Shown: piece by piece, positions 15,676 to 24,843 of the stretch
Position numbering within the stretch: position 1 is the first letter of the stretch
Layout of the letters: the number at the start of each line of letters is the position of its first letter
Assembly: GCA_001791615.1 (NCBI GenBank)
Contig: MGEY01000051.1
Span: 1-29,778 of the forward strand
Length of the DNA stretch: 29,778 nucleotides
DNA from: Candidatus Uhrbacteria bacterium RIFOXYA2_FULL_40_9
Lineage (GTDB): Bacteria > Patescibacteriota > Patescibacteriia > UBA9934 > GWF2-40-263
Direction of reading: 5' to 3'
Made by a program: the position numbers and the translations under genes
The notes under the pieces: model-generated
The model's database searches: none
Told to the model about the DNA's origin: nothing
What the model saw: only the letters and a program-made list of their open reading frames with translations

Positions 15676-16695
15676 TTGAAGCAAGTCAAAAGATTTATGT
15701 ATTTTGAAGAAATAACTGATAAGGAACAATGGAGTCACTTTGTCCAAGAGCATGGTCCAAGGTCCGGAGCTTTTTTGCAGACTTGGGAATGGGGTGATTT
15801 TCAACAGATCACAGAAGGGAAGATTGTTCGATTAGGGTTTTTTGAAAAAGAACAATTAGTAGCCATTGCTCTTTTGATTGAAAAAAAACTTCCTTTTAAT
15901 CAAAAATATTTTTACTGTCCAAGAGGACCACTTTGTTTTAACACGTCACTTACAGAAGTTCTTTTATTGATAAAGGATTTTCTTAGAAAAGAAAAAGCAA
16001 TTTTTTTGCGACTTGAACCTCCAATAATAAATTTTTCTGTACAAGGTCTTCATGCTGTACGGATCGTTTCTCCTGCAGATACGCTTCTTTTTGATCTGAC
16101 AAAGTCAGAAGAAATTCTTCTTGCTCAGATGCATCCAAAGACACGTTATAATATTCGGCTTGCTGAAAAAAAAGGAGTGAAAGCCACAATAGATGTTGTG
16201 GATTCTCTGGAAGAAGCCTGGAATCTTTTTGAGCAAACAGCTACACGCGGAGCATTTCGACTTCATGCACGATCTTACTATGAACAGATGAGAAAAAGTC
16301 TTCAGAAAAAAGAATGTCGCGTTTTTTTTGCAAAAGCTGAACAGGGAGGAGAGATTCTTGCGGTAAATATCATGATTGACCAAGGAAAGACACGAACCTA
16401 TTTGCATGGTGCGTCTTCAAATCAGCACAGAGAAATGATGGCGCCTTATGTGCTTCATTGGGAATTGATTAAGGATGCAAAAAAACAGGGATTAAAAGAA
16501 TATGATTGGTGGGGGATTGCCCCTAAAGGATCTGGGGAAGAGCATCCATGGGTTGGGGTGACACGTTTCAAGAAAGGATTTGGACAAGAGCAACTGTCTT
16601 ATGCAGGAACATTCGATTTTGTTTGTGAAAATTGGAAATATCAGCTTTATAGTTTTTTTCGTGTAATCCTGCGTTTTCTAAGAAGATTTATTTAA
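15676..16695 (+). CDS. FemAB-family aminoacyltransferase (peptidoglycan bridge type)
   Basis: FemABX enzymes transfer amino acids from aminoacyl-tRNA to lipid-linked peptidoglycan precursors, using a double GNAT fold. The 339 residues include FLQTWEWGDFQQ (about 34-45), YFYCPRGPL, LRLEPP, LLAQMHPKTRYNIRLAEKKGV (about 150-170) and LHGASSNQHREMMAPYVLHWELI (about 240-262). The segment YDWWGIAPKGSGEEHPWVGVTRFKKGFG (about 275-302) is a strong FemAB hallmark. The first codon is TTG at 15676, three bases after the ruvA stop; an ATG at 15697 (MYFEEITD) is an equally plausible start. It suggests cross-bridged peptidoglycan or a related surface amino acid modification. Confidence 0.88.
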   Translation: MKQVKRFMYFEEITDKEQWSHFVQEHGPRSGAFLQTWEWGDFQQITEGKIVRLGFFEKEQLVAIALLIEKKLPFNQKYFYCPRGPLCFNTSLTEVLLLIKDFLRKEKAIFLRLEPPIINFSVQGLHAVRIVSPADTLLFDLTKSEEILLAQMHPKTRYNIRLAEKKGVKATIDVVDSLEEAWNLFEQTATRGAFRLHARSYYEQMRKSLQKKECRVFFAKAEQGGEILAVNIMIDQGKTRTYLHGASSNQHREMMAPYVLHWELIKDAKKQGLKEYDWWGIAPKGSGEEHPWVGVTRFKKGFGQEQLSYAGTFDFVCENWKYQLYSFFRVILRFLRRFI

Positions 16696-16721
16696 AGAGG
16701 AGCAAATTCAAGGGAAAAAAT

Positions 16722-16745
16722 AAAACAAGGTTTAAACCTTGTTTT
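16722..16745. terminator. Bidirectional terminator between convergent operons
   Basis: A perfect 24-base palindrome, AAAACAAGGTTT at 16722-16733 with AAACCTTGTTTT at 16734-16745, lies in the 62-base gap between the FemAB gene (plus) and the DUF11-like gene (minus). T-rich arms on both strands fit termination from both sides. Confidence 0.8.
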
Positions 16746-16757
16746 TATCTTTATTGC

Positions 16758-18590
16758 TTATTCCACCACCACGCCACTTTCTTCGGAAAAAGGATCGTCT
16801 GAAAGATCACTACTTTGGAAATTGATCGTTTGTGTCAGAGCGCTTTGTGTCATCGTGTCTGTGGCTGAAAGAAAAGTTTGATTTGTGAGTTTAATAAAGT
16901 TTCCAACATCCGTGAGAGAAGGAGTTACTCCCACTTCAAAGAAAGCAGATGCTTCTGGAATAGTTTTTGGAAGAGAATCAATGCTCCAGGTAACCATTCG
17001 TGTGACAGGATTATAAGTGAGAGTTCCAATATCCGCTTGTGTATGTTCTTCCCAATTTACTGTTGAAGGAAGTGTTGTTGAGACCGTAATCGTTTTAACA
17101 TCATGAAGAGCATTAGTCAGATTCCAAAATAACACGAGCTTGGTTGTTTGATCTACAGATAAAGGGAGAGATCCACTTCCTATAGGAGATCCACTTTCTG
17201 AATAATAGCGAGTCTGTGAGCTGAGTTCGAGATCAGAACTGATTTGAAAAGGAATAGGGGAAGCCTCAATGGTACGGTCCAACTCTCCCATATCTACACG
17301 GAGATGAAGACTAAATTGATCGGCTTCATCTGGGTCAAGAACTGTATACAAAGGGAGTGTGAGATCCAAAACCCCTGATTTTCCCGGTTCCAAAGAGACA
17401 AAATCTTCCACGGAAGTTTTATCCCAGGTAAGCACACGACCAGATCGACTAGCATTTTCAATACGTGCATTGGTCCAATCAATAGGGGAATAAAGAGTAT
17501 CTTCCGTTTCAATTTCAAGGGAAAATTGTAAATCTTCAAGAGCTTCAGGTCCGGTATTTTCATAATCAATGGAAATACGCAGTGTTTCTCCAAGGTCTAC
17601 GACTTGTGCTTGGGTTGAACCATTGATGATTATATGAAAGGCAAGGGTTCCGGCAAGAACTTCTGTTTCCATTTCACTTTGAGCTTGTATTGTTTGTTCA
17701 TCATTCTCATCAAGAAATACTGTTTGAGCTGTTATTTTTTGTGAATCTTCTGCTTCAGTTGTGTATTGTCCATGAATCGTGAAAGAAGAAAGTTCTTGAC
17801 CATCTAATTCTTCTTCTCTCCAAAAGATTCCATCAGCATCTTCTTTTAAGGTTGGTTCTGTGGAAGTCACTTGGAAAGAATCAGGGACAAGAAGTTGAAT
17901 ACCCACTTTTTCTGCTTTTTGAGCAGAAGTATTTTGAACATCAATAACATAACTGATGGAATCTCCACTGAGAGCATTTTCAGGACCTGTGAGGGCAATA
18001 TTTAAAATGGATTCAGGAACCGTGACATACTGTGTTTGGATTTTTTGAAAATTGGAATGTGTGTTTGAGGGGCGATAGGTGATGAGAACTTGTAGAGTTT
18101 CTGTGGTCCCAACTTCAGATCGGAAAAGACCTCCAATCACCAAAGAACCATCAGACTCTTTTGGAAGCGTGCCAATGTCCCAGGAGTATTCTTTTTGATA
18201 TTCAGGAGAAGCCTCAAGGAGAACAAAAGTATCAGGGAGATTGACCACAAGGGTCATTTGTTCTAAATCAACACGTTGAAGATTTTCATAGCGGATGGTG
18301 TAGTACACTTTTTCTCCAGCAATCACTTCTCCAGGACCTTCAATAGTGATGGACAAATCATCTCCTTCTTGAAAAATGGCTTGAGTCCAAAGAAAAAAAC
18401 CAATCCAGGCAGCGGCAGAAAGTACACAAAGAACGGCAATGATTTTTAATAAGAGAGAAGTGAGGTGTGAAGATGATCGTTTTTCTAAATGAGTAAGATC
18501 TGGGATTTTTCCATCTTGCTGAGCATAGATCGTTTTGAGTTGCTGACGAATTTCTTTTGAAGATCGTTTTTGTTTGCGCGGAGGATACAT
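16758..18590 (-). CDS. Membrane-anchored surface protein with DUF11-like repeats
   Basis: A 610-residue type II membrane protein with a basic N-terminus (RKQKRSSKEIRQQ), one transmembrane helix at about 46-68, and an external part of about 540 residues. That part contains four or five Ig-like/DUF11-like domains. Their hallmarks recur: GPGEVIAGEKVYYTIRYEN (about 84), TGPENALSGDSISYVIDVQN (about 205), VDLGETLRISIDYENTGPEAL (about 325) and WNLTNALHDVKTITV (about 490). Such repeats act as rigid stalks in cell-surface proteins. It is the last gene of the 26262-16758 operon, two bases after the DUF4012 gene, so the two probably work together. No sortase motif is present. Function beyond surface display is unknown. 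Confidence 0.75.
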   Translation of the reverse strand: MYPPRKQKRSSKEIRQQLKTIYAQQDGKIPDLTHLEKRSSSHLTSLLLKIIAVLCVLSAAAWIGFFLWTQAIFQEGDDLSITIEGPGEVIAGEKVYYTIRYENLQRVDLEQMTLVVNLPDTFVLLEASPEYQKEYSWDIGTLPKESDGSLVIGGLFRSEVGTTETLQVLITYRPSNTHSNFQKIQTQYVTVPESILNIALTGPENALSGDSISYVIDVQNTSAQKAEKVGIQLLVPDSFQVTSTEPTLKEDADGIFWREEELDGQELSSFTIHGQYTTEAEDSQKITAQTVFLDENDEQTIQAQSEMETEVLAGTLAFHIIINGSTQAQVVDLGETLRISIDYENTGPEALEDLQFSLEIETEDTLYSPIDWTNARIENASRSGRVLTWDKTSVEDFVSLEPGKSGVLDLTLPLYTVLDPDEADQFSLHLRVDMGELDRTIEASPIPFQISSDLELSSQTRYYSESGSPIGSGSLPLSVDQTTKLVLFWNLTNALHDVKTITVSTTLPSTVNWEEHTQADIGTLTYNPVTRMVTWSIDSLPKTIPEASAFFEVGVTPSLTDVGNFIKLTNQTFLSATDTMTQSALTQTINFQSSDLSDDPFSEESGVVVE

Positions 18591-18592
18591 AC

Positions 18593-21346
18593 TTAATTGT
18601 GTTCAAGAAGGGTAGCAAAGAATTGGTCGGTTTGATTGATAAACGTCGCTTGGTCAACATCATGAGAAGACCAGAGAAGAGAATAAGATTCAGGAAAAAG
18701 GAAATGGACGTCGGTGGTGCGATCTAAGACGCCTGATTGTTTTTGAATCGTCAGGGTATAAGGAATGGTTTGTGAAAGACCAATAGCTTGTTTGATCTGT
18801 GAGAGAAAATCAGAAGAAAGAGCATCTGAAAGAGTGAACGGAAGACGATAGGTAAATTGAATCGTGGAAGAAGATCCAGGTTTTGTTTGAATCCAGTTTC
18901 CAAAAACGGTTTTTCCAGATTCTTCGTACATATCTGTTCCACTGCGCAGATCTCTTTGATAGGTATCTTCTAAATAGTAGAGTTCATCGTGAATTGTCCA
19001 ATCTGGAGAAGGGATTTCAAAAAGGGAATCATCTGGAACAGAAAATCCACTAGCAGAAAGCAAAGTGCTTCCTTTTGGAACATAAACGCGTACATAATCA
19101 ACATTGTTAACTCCAGTAAAGAGGGCTCCAGGGATTCCAAAATGCGTTCGTGTGAGAGTCAATGTATTTGTAATAACACCCTTTTTATCAATAGAAATGG
19201 TGAGATCTGCCTGTTGCCCGATAACCCCATCTGTTTTTCCTCCTCCAAGATTTGTGTCCGTAATAAGAAGATAGTCACCTGTTGTTTGTTCTATAGCTCC
19301 GCCCCATCCAAGATCAAGGACCTGTTTTTCTAAGGTATCTTGTGTGAAATAGAGTTGAACATCACGTTCACTGAATCCTTGGTTAAGAGCTGTGAGAAGA
19401 GCAAGAAAAGTATTTGCATCTCCTTGTATAAGTCGATCAACTAAGACTTCAGCCAAATCGCCAATAAAAGCTTTTGGTTGATTGACTTCTTGATCATACT
19501 CAAGCTCAACAATTTTTTGTGCTTCAAATAAAAAGTTTTCTTCATTTATCGTGCGACCATAATCATCCATCTCAACAGGACCAAGGAGTCCAAGAAGTTT
19601 TGCCACAGAAGTTGCATTGATTGCAATAACTCCATCAACGGTTGGTCCTCCTGCATCTTCATAAAAAGAAATCAGTGTTCTTGCAGAAGTAGGAAAATCA
19701 ACAAACCAGTTTGCATCTTGAAATTCCCAGCGCGCATTCAATAGTTGTAGTGGTTCAGGGGCAATGAAAGATGTTTGAAGACTTCCCTGAAGATCGTAAG
19801 TTCCTCCTCCTGGAATAGTCATTTCTTCAATCTCTCCATTATGTACTTTTATTTCCGCGTAACTTCCCATAAAACCTCCGGTGGGACGTAGTTCAGTATT
19901 GTTTTGAAAAATAAGCAAATAACGTTTTGATCCATCTGCTCCGAGGATTGTAGAAAGCATTTCACTGAATTCAAGAAATTCTTCTACAGAAGAAGACAGA
20001 ACAGGTAATCGCGTTTCGAGCAAGGTAAAAGTTGCTTGTTGTGATTCTGGAATGCGAGAAATATCGACTTGTGAAAGTTCTGAAACAGCGGTCTGTATAT
20101 GAGGGAGCGCAGCTTCTACGGCTTGTGAAAAAAGCGCAAGGCGGGAAGTGGTTGTTGGTTGAAGTTCTTGATTCATAGTCTCAAGACCTTCGCTAATACG
20201 AAGTCCTGCCAACGAAAGAGATTCTCCTATTTGGATAAGGTGTTGTCCTGTTTGATAACTTGCGTGGGTTGCCGGAAGGGCAGATAAAATAAGAGAAGTT
20301 CCTGTACCTAATTCTTGGATTTTTTCTTTTGCTGAAGTAAATTGAGTGGAAGCACGAAAGAAAGATTGATTCGCATCTGCAACACTAAATCCAAGCATGT
20401 GGGTGGCTCCTGTTTCAAAAAGGGAAAGACCTTCTTGTCCGAAGGTAGTAACTTGTTTTTGTGTATGTCGAATTTCTTGCATCAGATTCATGGCATGCAA
20501 AGGGAGGACAAAAGCAAAAGAAACAAGGACAAAAGCCCCTATTGCTCGGTGCCATCCTTGTGGAAGAGTGAGGAAGGGAAGAGAAAAAGAAGGAATTTTT
20601 ATTTGAGGAAAAGAGATTTGTGGAAAATGAAATGAGGGAAAGCGGAAAGCCTGTGCAGGAGTGATTGGCATTTGTTCACACGCAGAATTGGTAAGATCTT
20701 CAAAATCAACAACATCTGCTTCTTCTTCTCCTTCTGTTTCAGGAAAATCGAAATATGCGAAAATGTTTTCAGGAAGAACAATAGATTTTTCTTGAGGAAG
20801 AATTTTTTGAACTTCTGCTTTTTTCCTCAAGAAAGAGAAAGAAGGAAGAGCTATAAGGTGCCACCAAGGGATCTGTTCATTTGTAGCTTCTTTGAGTTGC
20901 ATGGCAAGATCTTCACTTTCGAGGGTGACATCTGAAAGGGGAGCGGGTTCCCATGTCCATTCTGGAAGAACAGATGGTAAAAGTGGAGCTGTTTCTAAAA
21001 AATTGACGAAGGTTGAAGGTTGCTCTTGTAAATCGAGAAACTCTTGAGGGCTTGGAACAAGATCGGCAAGGTGAATCACAAAAGGAGAAAGAGTATGTGA
21101 TTCCATGAGTTGAATTTCTGGTTGAAAAGAAGAAGAACGGAGTGTTTGCAATTGTGTAGGAAGACCGCGTGCAAGTGTTTCTGTCATTTGAAGGGCTGTT
21201 TTGCGACGGGCAAGTACTTGTTTTATACGAGAAGATTCGAGTTTTTCTGTAATGCAAAGACGTTCAGGACGATGATTCCGTTTTGTCTTTTTTCTTTTTC
21301 GAAGAGGTTTATGAGATCCAGTTGGCATATCCATGCATGATTGCAA
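18593..21346 (-). CDS. DUF4012-domain membrane protein
   Basis: A 917-residue protein of the DUF4012 family, common in CPR and actinobacterial genomes and often near glycosyltransferases. A cytoplasmic N-terminal region of about 260 mostly disordered residues precedes one transmembrane helix (about 265-285, AIGAFVLVSFAFVLPL). A helical external segment follows (about 290-455), then the DUF4012 core with KRYLLIFQNNTELRPTGGF (about 465-483), VDGVIAINATSVAKLLGLLGPV, and a beta-rich C-terminus. The N-terminal Met cluster (MQSCMDMPTG) overlaps the upstream GT4 gene by 38 bases, so the start may be M5 or M7. By context it probably acts in envelope glycan or wall-polymer attachment, but its biochemical function is not known to me. 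Confidence 0.85.
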   Translation of the reverse strand: MQSCMDMPTGSHKPLRKRKKTKRNHRPERLCITEKLESSRIKQVLARRKTALQMTETLARGLPTQLQTLRSSSFQPEIQLMESHTLSPFVIHLADLVPSPQEFLDLQEQPSTFVNFLETAPLLPSVLPEWTWEPAPLSDVTLESEDLAMQLKEATNEQIPWWHLIALPSFSFLRKKAEVQKILPQEKSIVLPENIFAYFDFPETEGEEEADVVDFEDLTNSACEQMPITPAQAFRFPSFHFPQISFPQIKIPSFSLPFLTLPQGWHRAIGAFVLVSFAFVLPLHAMNLMQEIRHTQKQVTTFGQEGLSLFETGATHMLGFSVADANQSFFRASTQFTSAKEKIQELGTGTSLILSALPATHASYQTGQHLIQIGESLSLAGLRISEGLETMNQELQPTTTSRLALFSQAVEAALPHIQTAVSELSQVDISRIPESQQATFTLLETRLPVLSSSVEEFLEFSEMLSTILGADGSKRYLLIFQNNTELRPTGGFMGSYAEIKVHNGEIEEMTIPGGGTYDLQGSLQTSFIAPEPLQLLNARWEFQDANWFVDFPTSARTLISFYEDAGGPTVDGVIAINATSVAKLLGLLGPVEMDDYGRTINEENFLFEAQKIVELEYDQEVNQPKAFIGDLAEVLVDRLIQGDANTFLALLTALNQGFSERDVQLYFTQDTLEKQVLDLGWGGAIEQTTGDYLLITDTNLGGGKTDGVIGQQADLTISIDKKGVITNTLTLTRTHFGIPGALFTGVNNVDYVRVYVPKGSTLLSASGFSVPDDSLFEIPSPDWTIHDELYYLEDTYQRDLRSGTDMYEESGKTVFGNWIQTKPGSSSTIQFTYRLPFTLSDALSSDFLSQIKQAIGLSQTIPYTLTIQKQSGVLDRTTDVHFLFPESYSLLWSSHDVDQATFINQTDQFFATLLEHN

Positions 21347-22442
21347 GAGCCATTTTGTTCCAAGAGAATTTTTTTACACGTTCATATCCTCGAGAAATAA
21401 GTTGTGCACGTAAGTCTTTTTGTGTAAAAACAGATTCCATGCTTTTCACCATGTCCTCAATATCATAGGGAGAAAAATAGAGAGCAGCTTCTCCAAGAAT
21501 TTCTGGAAGTGAGGAGGTGTTTGAGGCCGCAACAGGAACTCCTGCTTGCATGGCTTCAAGCGGAGGTAAGCCAAATCCTTCTTCAAGAGAAGGGAAAAAA
21601 TAAAGAGCAGCAGAGCGATAAAGATTTTTGAGTTCATGATCTGAAGGACTCATGACAAAGTGAACAATATCTTTTGGAAGATCTAATTCTTCGACTTCTT
21701 GTTTGAGTCTTTGATAAAAAATATCTTCACGGCCTGCGAGAACAAGATGAACTTCAGGATGAGTTTGATGAAAAAAAGAAAAAGCGTGAAGAAGCGAAAG
21801 CAGATTTTTATGAGGATAAGCATTTCCGACGTAAAGAAAATAAGGAGCCTGGAAGGGAAGAGGTGGTTTTGTCTGATTTTGAGAATCTTCTTCCCAATTC
21901 ATGACTCCTTCGTAAATAACATCGATTTTGTTTGGATCAAGAGAAGGAAAGTGTTTGAGAAGACTACTTTTTGTGTATTCTGAAACAGCGATGATTTTTT
22001 TTGCTTTTTTGAGAGTTCGTTTAAGCACGACTCTATATCCAGCACGTTTAAGCATGTATACCAATGGATGACGTGTCGTGGCGTGTGCAGAACGTGGTTG
22101 TTCAAGCATGATCAGATCGTGAATCGTGACAACAAAAGGGGTATGAAGATTCAAAGGAACATTCCAATGGGGGAAATGAATGAAATCAAGCTTTTCTTGA
22201 TCCATCAATTCAGCTAAAGAAATTTGTTCCCTGAGTGTATACCAGTGAACATTAGCGAGACGTTTTTCAAAGTGGGGATTTGTCAGGTGACAGTCTTCAA
22301 AATTTTCTTTTTTGAGAAACAAAACATAGCGGTTCTGATGATCAATCGTTTGCAGTTCGCCAATGAGCTGCTCGACATATCTTCCTAGACCGCCTCCACC
22401 CACCCGAGGGCCGTACATACGTGCATCAATTCCGATGTTCAT
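21309..22442 (-). CDS. GT4-family glycosyltransferase
   Basis: A 377-residue GT-B enzyme. MNIGIDARMYGPRVGGGGLG is the N-terminal acceptor loop. FLYVGNAYPHKNL (about 197) opens the C-terminal Rossmann domain and EEGFGLPPLEAMQAGVPVA (about 284-302) is the EX7E donor site. The IGIDAR start and HDLIMLE segment are shared with the mannosyltransferase-like GT4 subgroup that includes the next gene upstream. It has its own strong extended -10 box directly before the ATG, so it heads a sub-operon with the DUF4012 and DUF11-like genes. Confidence 0.9.
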   Translation of the reverse strand: MNIGIDARMYGPRVGGGGLGRYVEQLIGELQTIDHQNRYVLFLKKENFEDCHLTNPHFEKRLANVHWYTLREQISLAELMDQEKLDFIHFPHWNVPLNLHTPFVVTIHDLIMLEQPRSAHATTRHPLVYMLKRAGYRVVLKRTLKKAKKIIAVSEYTKSSLLKHFPSLDPNKIDVIYEGVMNWEEDSQNQTKPPLPFQAPYFLYVGNAYPHKNLLSLLHAFSFFHQTHPEVHLVLAGREDIFYQRLKQEVEELDLPKDIVHFVMSPSDHELKNLYRSAALYFFPSLEEGFGLPPLEAMQAGVPVAASNTSSLPEILGEAALYFSPYDIEDMVKSMESVFTQKDLRAQLISRGYERVKKFSWNKMALAIMHGYANWIS

Positions 22443-22448
22443 GAACTA

Positions 22449-22457
22449 ATTATAGCA
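22449..22457 (-). promoter_or_regulatory. Extended -10 promoter giving a leaderless mRNA for the GT4 gene at 22442
   Basis: On the minus strand, TGCTATAAT is a perfect extended -10 element. Its last base is 22449, so +1 falls at about 22442, the A of the ATG. No Shine-Dalgarno exists and the -35 region (CACCGC) is poor, as expected for an extended -10 promoter. This is the clearest leaderless candidate in the window. Confidence 0.65.
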
Positions 22458-22522
22458 AAAAAAAGAGAGTAGCGGTGGGGTTCTATCCACAACAGAAAAT
22501 ATAAAAAGAAAAAACAGTTTAC

Positions 22523-23683
22523 TTATTTTGGTAATTTTACAAGGGAAGAGAAGAGCTTTAAGGTTTGTTCAGCGGTTTGTTTCCAGGAAAACATTTTGGC
22601 ACGTTCCAAGCCTTTTTGTATGAGTTGTTCTTGGAGCTTTTGTGACGCAAATAATTGTTCAAGAGCAGAAGTACAATCTACGGAAGAAAAAGGATCTATA
22701 AGAAGTACTGCTTCTCCTGCGACCTCAGGAAGGGAAGAGGTGTGGCTTGTAATAACAGGTGTTCCACAAGCCATGGATTCTAAAATAGGAAGTCCAAACC
22801 CTTCATACAAGGAGGGCCAAAGTGTTACCGTGGCTTGACGGTATAAAGAGGCACGATCTTGATCACGGACATAACCAAGCACACGTACCCACTTGCTTAC
22901 ATCAGGTTGTCTTAAACGATGTTGAAGAGCTTCAGATTTCCATCCCCAATTTCCTGCAAGTACAAAATCCATTTCATCTCCTGTTCGTTCCCGATAGCTT
23001 TTCATGGCTTCAATTGTGGCAATCAAATTTTTTCGAGGTTCAAGAGTTCCAACAAATAGGGCAAATCGTTTTGGGAGACGATACCGTGAACGAATCCCGT
23101 GGTCACTCGGGTGTTGATGCGGAGAAAATTTTTCTTCAAGTCCATGAGGAATTACCTGAATCTCTGAATGAGGTTTCTGAAAAAAGTATTCAACATCTCG
23201 TTTTGTACTTTCCGAAGGAGTAATAAGATGTGTTACTTGGGAGATTTGTTGATTTGGTCGCAGTAATCTATGCCACCATTGCATTTTTTTAGAATAGAAC
23301 GAAGGGAAAATTTTCCAAGATAGATCGTGGATTGTTAACACGGTCGGAATATCTTGAGGAAGAATGGTGTAGTTGAGATTTGGAAGAAAGAGAAGATCAA
23401 CCGGTTGTTGAATAAGTTGCGGAAGTGTTGGACTCTTAAGGAGCATGGCTTCGAGTTTAAGAAGTTTATTTGGAAGAGGAAGATGGATGCACTGGATTCG
23501 ATGATTATGTACATGACCCGGAAAGAGAACCTCTTGTTCAAGGGGTTTTCTTCCTGCAGAAAAAAGAAGATAGTGATTTGTTTGATCTAAATCAAAAAGG
23601 GCGCGGAGCAACTGAATCGTATAGTGCCCTACGCCACTTGGATGGGATTGTGTGAGGTGTCGAACATCAACAAGGATGGTCAT
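22523..23683 (-). CDS. GT4-family glycosyltransferase
   Basis: A 386-residue GT-B enzyme. HPSGVGHYTIQLLRAL gives the acceptor loop and VLTIHDLSWKIFPSFY a typical GT4 HD segment. FVGTLEPRKNLIATIEAM (about 207) opens the second domain and YEGFGLPILESMACGTPVI (about 292-310) is the EX7E donor site. It starts eight bases after the stop of the upstream GT4 gene, with no Shine-Dalgarno close enough to matter. It probably adds one residue of the same oligosaccharide; the sugar is unknown. Confidence 0.9.
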   Translation of the reverse strand: MTILVDVRHLTQSHPSGVGHYTIQLLRALFDLDQTNHYLLFSAGRKPLEQEVLFPGHVHNHRIQCIHLPLPNKLLKLEAMLLKSPTLPQLIQQPVDLLFLPNLNYTILPQDIPTVLTIHDLSWKIFPSFYSKKMQWWHRLLRPNQQISQVTHLITPSESTKRDVEYFFQKPHSEIQVIPHGLEEKFSPHQHPSDHGIRSRYRLPKRFALFVGTLEPRKNLIATIEAMKSYRERTGDEMDFVLAGNWGWKSEALQHRLRQPDVSKWVRVLGYVRDQDRASLYRQATVTLWPSLYEGFGLPILESMACGTPVITSHTSSLPEVAGEAVLLIDPFSSVDCTSALEQLFASQKLQEQLIQKGLERAKMFSWKQTAEQTLKLFSSLVKLPK

Positions 23684-23691
23684 ACAAAAAT

Positions 23692-24801
23692 TTAGTCATT
23701 CCTTTCATGTTCCTCCCAAGCTTTTTTTACAAAGTTTTCCATGTTTTTCTTAAATTGGCTGATGCCAAAGGTTTGTGCATGCGCACGGATTTTTTCAGGA
23801 TCATAACGTGAATCATCAAATCGAATCAGATGGTCAGCGAGTTCTTCCCAGCTTTGTTCATCAAAAAGTTCACCAGACAATCCTTCAATCACGGTTTCTG
23901 TAGCTCCTCCTTTTCGGTAGGCAATCACTGGTCGACCTGCAGCCATGGATTCAACAGGGGTGATGCCAAAATCTTCTTCCTGCGGATGAATAAAGGCTTT
24001 TGCATTAGCATACAAAATCGTCCGTTCTTTATCAGAAACACGTCCAAGAAATTCAATGTTCTTTCCAGCACGTTTACGCAAGTTTTCTTCAACAGGACCT
24101 GAACCAAAGATTTTTAATGGAATTCCTGTGCGATTACAGGCTTCTACTACAAGATCGAAACGTTTGTAGGCAACAAGGCGTCCTCCTGTAAGGAAATACG
24201 TTTTTGGTTTTGTGGAAAGAGAAAATTTTTCAACTTCAACCGGAGGATAAATTACTTCACTCTCACGACGATAATATTTGCGAATGCGTCCTTTTACGGT
24301 ATGTGAATTTGCAATAAAGCGGTCTACACGATCTGCTGCTTGCTTATCCCACAAACGGAGATAAGAAATGGCAGGAGGAAGCAGAGATTTAATAAATCGT
24401 GGCATGCGCAGTTCCTCAATATAACTATGTGTATCTGACCACAGATAACGTGTAGGAGTGTGACAATAGCAAACATGTAACGCTTCTGGGCGTGTGATGA
24501 TTCCTTTCGCAAAAGCACTTGTACTGGAAATCACAATGTCATACTTACGAAGATCATACTGTTCTGTGGCTGTGGGCATGAGCAAGATGTACCACTGATA
24601 TTTTGAACGAGCAAAAGGGAAGCGTTGAAGAAAGGAAGTGTAAATCGTTTTTCCGTGAAAACGAGGAAGTTTTTCAGAATCAAAAAAAAGCACATGCGTC
24701 GGAGCCTGTGGCCAGATGGTTTGAAGGACTTCAAGGACTTTTTCCGCTCCGCCATCTTGGATCAAATAGTCGTGCACAAGAGCAATTTTTGGGACAGACA
24801 C
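23692..24801 (-). CDS. GT4-family glycosyltransferase (WbaZ-like)
   Basis: A 369-residue GT-B enzyme. KIALVHDYLIQDGGAEKVL at the N-terminus, with the CYCHTPTRYLW segment (about 110-120), is characteristic of the WbaZ-like mannosyltransferase subgroup. GGRLVAYKRFDLVVEA (about 203-218) and EEDFGITPVESMAAGRPVIAY (about 277-297) form the donor-binding half. The start codon is GTG at 24801. It follows the sugar phosphotransferase gene by 42 bases, so it may add the second sugar of the lipid-linked unit, though that is an inference from gene order. Confidence 0.88.
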   Translation of the reverse strand: MSVPKIALVHDYLIQDGGAEKVLEVLQTIWPQAPTHVLFFDSEKLPRFHGKTIYTSFLQRFPFARSKYQWYILLMPTATEQYDLRKYDIVISSTSAFAKGIITRPEALHVCYCHTPTRYLWSDTHSYIEELRMPRFIKSLLPPAISYLRLWDKQAADRVDRFIANSHTVKGRIRKYYRRESEVIYPPVEVEKFSLSTKPKTYFLTGGRLVAYKRFDLVVEACNRTGIPLKIFGSGPVEENLRKRAGKNIEFLGRVSDKERTILYANAKAFIHPQEEDFGITPVESMAAGRPVIAYRKGGATETVIEGLSGELFDEQSWEELADHLIRFDDSRYDPEKIRAHAQTFGISQFKKNMENFVKKAWEEHERND

Positions 24802-24843
24802 AAGAAAGATTGAAGAAAGCGCGATTTTGTCGCGCCCTCCTAA

